A DNA stretch of 18,674 bases from assembly GCA_021199145.1 (NCBI GenBank), contig JAJQIP010000043.1:1-18674 (forward strand), given 5' to 3'. Source of the stretch: Porphyromonadaceae bacterium (GTDB taxonomy: Bacteria > Bacteroidota > Bacteroidia > Bacteroidales > UBA11471). Made by a program: the position numbers and the translations under genes. Below, one piece after another: positions 13,748 through 18,674 of this stretch. Below the pieces are notes generated by a model that saw only the letters and a list, made by a program, of their open reading frames with translations, ran no database searches and was not told the DNA's origin. The first letter of the stretch is position 1, and each line of letters starts with the position of its first letter.

Positions 13748-14872
13748 ATGAAATTTGTCGTATCAAGCACTTTGTTGCTTAATCATTTGCAGATTATAGG
13801 GCGGGTAATCAATTCGAAAAACACCATGTCAATTCTTGATGATTTCCTCTTTGATATTAAGGGGAAAGAGTTGACAATCACGGCATCGGACTCTGAAACA
13901 ATCGTGATGACGACCATTGAATTGATTGATGCCGAGGAAGAGGGTAAATTTGCCGTACCTGCCAAGATTATGCTTGACCCTTTGCGGGAGTTGCCGGACC
14001 AACCGTTGACTTTCCAAATCAATGACGAGAATCTGGAAATTTTCCTCTATTTCCAAAACGGAAAATATAATTTTGTGGGCGAGAACGGCGATGTATTTCC
14101 GCAAACTAAACCGATAGATAATGACGCTGTCCGTCTGACGATACCGGCAGAGGTTTTGTTGAACGGACTTTCATCTACTATTTTCGCTACGGCTACAGAG
14201 GATATAAGGCCTATTATGACAGGCGTTTATGTGGATATCTATTCGGACAATGTGGTCTTTGTCGCTTCAAACGGTTTCATTTTGTCCCGATACTTCAATA
14301 CTACGGTAAAACCTGGTTTTGAGTCGACGGTAAGTATCCCCAAGAAACCGGCTTCGCTGTTGAAAGGCATCTTGTCGAAAGATGACGGTGAGATTGTCAT
14401 TGAATATAACAATAAGAACATCAGGTTCCATTTGCCCAACTTCGTGCTCATATGTCGTCTTATCGAAGGACGTTTTCCTAATTATGTGTCAGTAATTCCA
14501 CAGAATAATACGAACCGGCTTATTTTGGACCGGGTACAATTCATCAGCGTATTGCGGCGTATGAACGTGTTTGCCGACCCTACCACACACTTGGTACGGT
14601 TTGACTTGAGTACTAACCTTTTAAAGGTTTCGGCGCAGAGCGCTGAATTTTCCACCTCAGGAGATGAAACGGTCGTCTGCAACTATGTGGGGGATACAGT
14701 ATCAATAGGCTTCAGTGCAGAGCAGATGATAGAGATACTTAGCAATATCAGTTCGCAGGAGATAACAATTGATTTAGGAGACCCAAGTATTGCCGGAATA
14801 ATCCGTCCTTGTGAGACGGGAGAGAATGAAGATATGCTGATGCTCCTCATGCCTATGATGTTCAAGAACTAA
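13748..14872 (+). CDS. dnaN: DNA polymerase III beta subunit (sliding clamp)
   Basis: The ring-shaped processivity clamp that tethers polymerase III and repair enzymes to DNA. The 374 residues are the usual length and form three tandem clamp domains (roughly 1-120, 125-245 and 250-374). Recognisable landmarks are the N-terminus MKFVVSSTLLLNHLQIIGRVI, SNGFILSRY, LICRLIEGRFPNY and the C-terminal MLMLLMPMMFKN. The start ATG is preceded by an A-rich stretch without a Shine-Dalgarno site. Unlike in many bacteria, it is not next to dnaA or an origin; it heads an operon with an exonuclease, coaBC, DUF4835 and recN, driven by the promoter at 13653-13683. Confidence 0.96.
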   Translation: MKFVVSSTLLLNHLQIIGRVINSKNTMSILDDFLFDIKGKELTITASDSETIVMTTIELIDAEEEGKFAVPAKIMLDPLRELPDQPLTFQINDENLEIFLYFQNGKYNFVGENGDVFPQTKPIDNDAVRLTIPAEVLLNGLSSTIFATATEDIRPIMTGVYVDIYSDNVVFVASNGFILSRYFNTTVKPGFESTVSIPKKPASLLKGILSKDDGEIVIEYNNKNIRFHLPNFVLICRLIEGRFPNYVSVIPQNNTNRLILDRVQFISVLRRMNVFADPTTHLVRFDLSTNLLKVSAQSAEFSTSGDETVVCNYVGDTVSIGFSAEQMIEILSNISSQEITIDLGDPSIAGIIRPCETGENEDMLMLLMPMMFKN

Positions 14873-14886
14873 AAAGCCTTCATTCC

Positions 14887-15654
14887 ATGCAACTGAACCT
14901 CAAAAAACCGTTGGTCTTTTTCGACCTCGAAACAACAGGCATCAATATAGCGACAGACCATATTGTTGAAATCAGTTATTTGAAGGTATATCCTGACGGG
15001 CGGGAAGAATCGAAAACACTCCGCATCAATCCGGGTATCCCTATACCGGCAGCAGCGACAGCCATACATAAGATAACCAATGCCGATGTAGCGGATTGTC
15101 CGACTTTCAAGGAGGTCGCACCCATGATAGCTTCCGATATAGAAGGTTGCGATTTGGCAGGGTATAATTCCAATCGTTTTGATGTGCCCTTATTGATTGA
15201 AGAACTTTTGCGGGCGGGCGTTTCCATAGATGTGTCGCAATGTAAACTTATAGATGTACAGACAATCTTCCATAAAATGGAGCAACGTACCCTTTCGGCC
15301 GCTTATAAATTTTATTGCGATAAGGAACTGAATGACGCCCATGCAGCCGAAGCGGATACACGGGCCAGTTATGAAGTGCTAAAAGCCCAGCTTGACCGTT
15401 ATCCGCAACTCAAGAACGATGTAGACGCATTGGCTGAATTTACCTCATCTTATATGCATAATGTTGATTTGGCGGGGCGGATTGTATATAATGAGCATAA
15501 TGTCGAAGTATTCAATTTCGGGAAATATAAAGGTCGTCCGGTAGCTGAAGTATTGAGGATTGATCCGGGGTATTACAGTTGGATTATGCAGGGAGAATTT
15601 CCGCTCAATACCAAAAGTGTCATTACGGATATCAAGCTGCGCTCATCCCATTGA
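14887..15654 (+). CDS. DEDDh 3'-5' exonuclease (DnaQ-like) with ExoX-type C-terminal domain
   Basis: Probable 3'-5' exonuclease of 255 residues. The catalytic set is complete: Asp13 and Glu15 (FFDLETTG), Asp99 (YNSNRFD), His152 and Asp157 (HAAEADT). Residues about 205-245 form the small domain seen at the C-terminus of ExoX-like proteins and DUF3820 (VFNFGKYKGRPVAEVL, then PGYYSWIMQGEF). It starts 14 bases after the clamp gene, so a replication or repair role with DnaN, possibly proofreading, is likely but inferred. The N-terminal QLNLK resembles a clamp-binding pentapeptide only superficially. It is not a full-length DnaQ or PolC. Confidence 0.88.
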   Translation: MQLNLKKPLVFFDLETTGINIATDHIVEISYLKVYPDGREESKTLRINPGIPIPAAATAIHKITNADVADCPTFKEVAPMIASDIEGCDLAGYNSNRFDVPLLIEELLRAGVSIDVSQCKLIDVQTIFHKMEQRTLSAAYKFYCDKELNDAHAAEADTRASYEVLKAQLDRYPQLKNDVDALAEFTSSYMHNVDLAGRIVYNEHNVEVFNFGKYKGRPVAEVLRIDPGYYSWIMQGEFPLNTKSVITDIKLRSSH

Positions 15655-15706
15655 AATAAATGGGTGTGGAGAGAATCTCATCTTATGATTTTTGAAAAGA
15701 TTTCGT

Positions 15707-16906
15707 ATGTTGCAGGGAAAAAAAATCATATTGGGTATTACCGGCAGTATTGCCGCCTATAAAGCGGCTTATCTTACACGGGCATTGATAAAGAAGGGTG
15801 CGGAGGTGCAAGTTGTGATGACCCCCGCAGGGAAAGAATTCATCACACCGGTAACCCTATCGGCCTTGACAGGAAAACCTGTAATAAGTGAATTTTTCTC
15901 GGCCAATGACGGTACTTGGCACAGTCATGTAGATCTTGGTACGTGGGCTGACCTTTTATTGATTGCTCCCGCTACCGCTTCGACTATCGGAAAAATGGCC
16001 AATGGTATTGCCGACAATATGCTTGTTACGACATATTTGTCTGCAAAGGCCCCTGTTTTTGTCGCTCCGGCCATGGATTTGGATATGTATGCCCATCCAA
16101 CCACACAACAGAATCTGGATAAGTTGCGTTCGTATGGAAATTATATTATCGAGCCGACAATAGGAGAGTTGGCCAGTCATTTGGAAGGGAAAGGACGTAT
16201 GGAAGAACCTGACCGCATTGTCGAACGGATTGAGGCTTTTTTCTCTTTCGGGCAATCGCTACAAGGGCGTAAAATTGTCGTAACCGCTGGTCCGACTTAC
16301 GAAAAAATTGATCCGGTACGGTTTATCGGAAACTATTCATCCGGCAAGATGGGATTCGCTTTGGCCAAAGTATGTGCCGAACGAGGAGCGGATGTCGTAC
16401 TTATTTCCGGTCCGGTAGCTTTAGCTACTCCCCATGCGTCAATACGTCGGATTGATGTGGAATCGGCCGATGAGATGTACAATGCTGCCGTGACGGAGTA
16501 TTCCGACGCTGATGCCGCTATTTGTTGTGCCGCTGTGTCTGATTATGCCCCTATGGAATATAGTGAGACAAAGCTGAAACGGTCGGATGCTTCTCTTTCG
16601 ATTGCCTTGAAACCCAATAAAGATATTGCCGCCGCATTGGGGAAAATGAAATCTCCGAACCAATGCTTGGCGGGCTTTGCTCTTGAAACGGACCATGAGG
16701 CCGATAACGCTGTCGCTAAGATGAGTCGTAAAAATTTTGACTTTATCGTGCTTAATTCCTTACAAGATGCCGGTGCCGGATTCCGATGCGATACCAATAA
16801 AGTAACCATATGGAGAAGGAACGGAGAGTCGGTGAAGTATCCTGTAAAAAGTAAAGAAGAAGTAGCCTCGGACATTGTTGATACTTTAGTTTCTTGTTTT
16901 AAATAG
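15707..16906 (+). CDS. coaBC: Bifunctional phosphopantothenoylcysteine decarboxylase / phosphopantothenate-cysteine ligase
   Basis: Carries out two steps of coenzyme A synthesis: CTP-dependent joining of cysteine to 4'-phosphopantothenate, then FMN-dependent decarboxylation. I chose the ATG at 15707 (399 residues, MLQGKKIILGITGS) over a TTG at 15692, because it gives the family N-terminus. CoaC part, about 1-180: GSIAAYK at 13-19, active-site His74 (HSHVDL), PAMD at 121-124, and the flap GELASHLEGKGRMEEP at 153-168. CoaB part, about 188-399: TAGPTYEKIDPVRFIGN, SSGKMG, AAVSDYAP at 275-282 and KLKR. The E. coli enzyme has PAMN and a flap cysteine; here there is Asp124 and no Cys in the flap. 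The first of these I recall as normal for Bacteroidota. DUF4835 follows after 3 bases. The stop is TAG. Confidence 0.93.
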   Translation: MLQGKKIILGITGSIAAYKAAYLTRALIKKGAEVQVVMTPAGKEFITPVTLSALTGKPVISEFFSANDGTWHSHVDLGTWADLLLIAPATASTIGKMANGIADNMLVTTYLSAKAPVFVAPAMDLDMYAHPTTQQNLDKLRSYGNYIIEPTIGELASHLEGKGRMEEPDRIVERIEAFFSFGQSLQGRKIVVTAGPTYEKIDPVRFIGNYSSGKMGFALAKVCAERGADVVLISGPVALATPHASIRRIDVESADEMYNAAVTEYSDADAAICCAAVSDYAPMEYSETKLKRSDASLSIALKPNKDIAAALGKMKSPNQCLAGFALETDHEADNAVAKMSRKNFDFIVLNSLQDAGAGFRCDTNKVTIWRRNGESVKYPVKSKEEVASDIVDTLVSCFK

Positions 16907-16909
16907 GTT

Positions 16910-17803
16910 ATGAAGAGATGTTGGTTGCCCATTTTCCTGTTTTTCGTGTCGCTATTTCCTTTGTCCGCACAGGAACTCTCTTGCCGAGTACAAATCAACA
17001 GCGATAAGATACAAGGTACCAACAAGCAGGTTTATACGACTTTACAGCAGGCTATTACAGAATACATTAACACCCGTAAATGGAGCAATGCACAAATTGC
17101 TGTAAACGAGAAGATTGACTGTAGTCTGCTCATTATTGTCAATTCGGTGAGTGATGACCGGTATTCTTGCGAGATGCAAGTCCAGTCACGTCGTCCTGTC
17201 TACAACTCATCCTATACGACAACAATGCTCAATTTCCGAGACACCGAGTTTGAGTTCAGTTATCAAGAATATGACCCTTTAGTCCATAATGACATGATGA
17301 TGGAGAGCAACCTCACGGGGGTGCTTGATTTTTATGTGTATATGATTTTGGGCATTGACTTTGACAGCTTTTCCTACAAAGGCGGAGACTATTTCTTCCG
17401 TCAGGCTGATAATATCGTCCAAATGGGACAATCTTCGCAGGAATCCGGATGGTCGGGATTCGGTAACAATCGCAACCGATATGCCCTATTATCGGCATTC
17501 ACGGGAAACAGTACCGAGTCCTTCCGTCAACTCTGGTACATGTACCATCGATTGGGGCTTGATGAAATGGCTTTGAGCGTAACGAAGGGAAGAGCTCAAA
17601 TTTCTGAAGCCCTTGACAAGTTGGTCGAAATATATGAAATGTCATCGACATCCATATTGCTTCCGCTGTTCAGTGATGCCAAACTTGATGAAGTCGTCAA
17701 TATTTATTCGGAGGCACCCCGTCAGGAGAAAGACAATGTGTATAAGATATTGAGCAGGCTTTATACTACGGAAACCAAACGGATAGAACCGCTGCGTAAA
17801 TAA
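16910..17803 (+). CDS. DUF4835 family exported protein
   Basis: A 297-residue protein with a signal peptide at 1-20 (WLPIFLFFVSLFPLSA, cut before QELSC), so it probably acts in the periplasm or at the outer membrane. It is not a lipoprotein: the Cys at 25 is outside any lipobox. I recognise it as DUF4835 from NSDKIQGTNKQVYTTLQQAI, EFIN-like EYINTRKW and the acidic YKGGDYFFRQA region. I recall the family being labelled PorD in connection with type IX secretion in some databases, but I cannot confirm that and many members occur without that system. It lies between coaBC (3 bases) and recN (17 bases), a conserved Bacteroidota order. Confidence 0.8.
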   Translation: MKRCWLPIFLFFVSLFPLSAQELSCRVQINSDKIQGTNKQVYTTLQQAITEYINTRKWSNAQIAVNEKIDCSLLIIVNSVSDDRYSCEMQVQSRRPVYNSSYTTTMLNFRDTEFEFSYQEYDPLVHNDMMMESNLTGVLDFYVYMILGIDFDSFSYKGGDYFFRQADNIVQMGQSSQESGWSGFGNNRNRYALLSAFTGNSTESFRQLWYMYHRLGLDEMALSVTKGRAQISEALDKLVEIYEMSSTSILLPLFSDAKLDEVVNIYSEAPRQEKDNVYKILSRLYTTETKRIEPLRK

Positions 17804-17820
17804 TCCTTTTAGAGGCCTAT

Positions 17821-18674
17821 GATTCAGAAGTTATATATTCAAAACTATGCCCTTATCGATTTGCTGGAAATAAATTTTCAAAAGGGATTTACGGTTATGA
17901 CGGGTGAGACCGGTGCAGGGAAATCGATTATTATGGGCGCTCTCTCCTTGATTTTGGGTCAACGTGCCGATAGCCGCTCCGTAAAGGATATCTCTAAAAA
18001 GACAGTCATAGAGGGGACTTTTGATATTTCCGCCTACGCAATGTCGAAATATTTTGACGAGAATGACTTGGATTATGATTCGAGCGGGCTTTGCATTTTG
18101 CGTCGGGAACTGTTGCCATCGGGGAAAAACCGCGCATTCGTCAATGACACACCCGTTGCGTTAGGGGTGCTGAAAGCCTTGGGAGAACAGCTTATTGACA
18201 TACATTCGCAGCATCAAAATTTATTGTTAGGAGACAATCATTTTCAGCTGCATATAATTGACATCTGGGCGCAAAATGGAACATTGCTTTCTCGCTATCA
18301 GGGGGAGTATAAGCGGTTTCGTGAATTGGGCGTGACACTTGACCGGTTGACCCGTGAAAATGAAGAGTGCCGGAAAGAGGAAGATTATCTGCGTTACCAA
18401 TACAATCAACTGTGCGAAGCGAACTTGCAAGAAGATGAGCAAACTATATTGGAAGAGGAGCGGGAGACCCTTGCGCATGCCGAAGAGATAAAGGCGGGAT
18501 TATATTCTCTATCACAATGTTTAGACAGAGAGGAGACAGGGATACTTCCTTTAATGCAGGAGAGCCTGTCATTCTTACGGTCATTGCAACGTATGTATAC
18601 AGCGGCAGAACCATTATGTCACCGCATGGAGTCGATATATATTGAAGCGAAAGAGATCCTGGGAGAATTAGAAG
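17821..18674 (+). CDS. recN: DNA repair protein RecN, 5' part (cut by window end)
   Basis: SMC-like ATPase acting in double-strand-break repair. The frame is open from the ATG at 17821 to the last base, giving 284 complete codons of a family usually about 550 residues long. The Walker A motif GETGAGKS is at 29-36 in the RecN context (NYALIDLLEINF, then LILGQRADS). Next come RRELLPSGKNRAFVND and LIDIHSQHQNLLL, both characteristic of RecN. From about residue 165 it becomes rich in charged heptads, the start of the coiled-coil arm. Walker B and the second ATPase half lie outside. AGAGG six bases before the ATG is one of the few Shine-Dalgarno-like sites in this window. It is the last visible gene of the dnaN operon. 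Confidence 0.93.

Noticed and set aside
14228..14238. TGTGGATAT in dnaN resembling a DnaA box
   Set aside because: It is a single imperfect copy inside coding sequence; a similar match occurs in the LuxR gene, so it is chance.
14890..14904. QLNLK at the exonuclease N-terminus as a clamp-binding motif
   Set aside because: It lacks the final Phe, lies directly before the first beta strand, and the Gln is not conserved in the homologues I recall.
15692..15706. TTG start five codons upstream for coaBC
   Set aside because: The ATG at 15707 gives the normal N-terminus, and a TTG start is less likely.

Overview
The window looks like a Bacteroidales chromosome (phylum Bacteroidota). The proteins belong to Bacteroidota-typical families (DUF5686, DUF4924, DUF4835). 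Shine-Dalgarno sites are mostly absent. Three promoters fit the Bacteroidota sigma-A pattern TTG-N20-TAnnTTTG. Base composition is moderate and even, and I see no insertion sequence, phage, integrase or CRISPR array. The genus cannot be fixed by eye.

Layout. 1-3196 (+): the end of a nitrogen-assimilation operon, gltD then asnB, closed by a strong terminator. 3237-4591 (+): a two-gene unit of a hemerythrin/RIC-like di-iron protein and a LuxR-type regulator with a degenerate receiver, overlapping by ATGA. 4613-6173 (-): an omega-amidase-type nitrilase, a tRNA-Ser(CGA) with its own promoter and terminator, and a CYTH triphosphatase-like gene. 6314-8902 (+): a DUF5686 outer-membrane protein. 8984-12006 (+): DUF4924, rfbD and prfC. 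12100-13623 (+): guaA with its own promoter, interrupted by one in-frame TAG. 13748-18674 (+): a promoter and leader followed by dnaN, a DEDDh exonuclease, coaBC, DUF4835 and the start of recN, which runs off the window.

How the genes work together. gltD and asnB move ammonia and glutamine nitrogen into glutamate and asparagine, and the omega-amidase may recycle alpha-ketoglutaramate or its methionine-salvage analogue. The dnaN operon joins replication and repair (clamp, exonuclease, RecN) to coenzyme A synthesis.

Most of the window is ordinary core genome. Two things merit a second look. guaA is intact in sequence on both sides of a single amber codon that sits exactly in the linker between the glutaminase and ATP-pyrophosphatase domains. 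The hemerythrin/LuxR pair may be a small di-iron sensor-regulator module. I found no clear case for a wholly new system.
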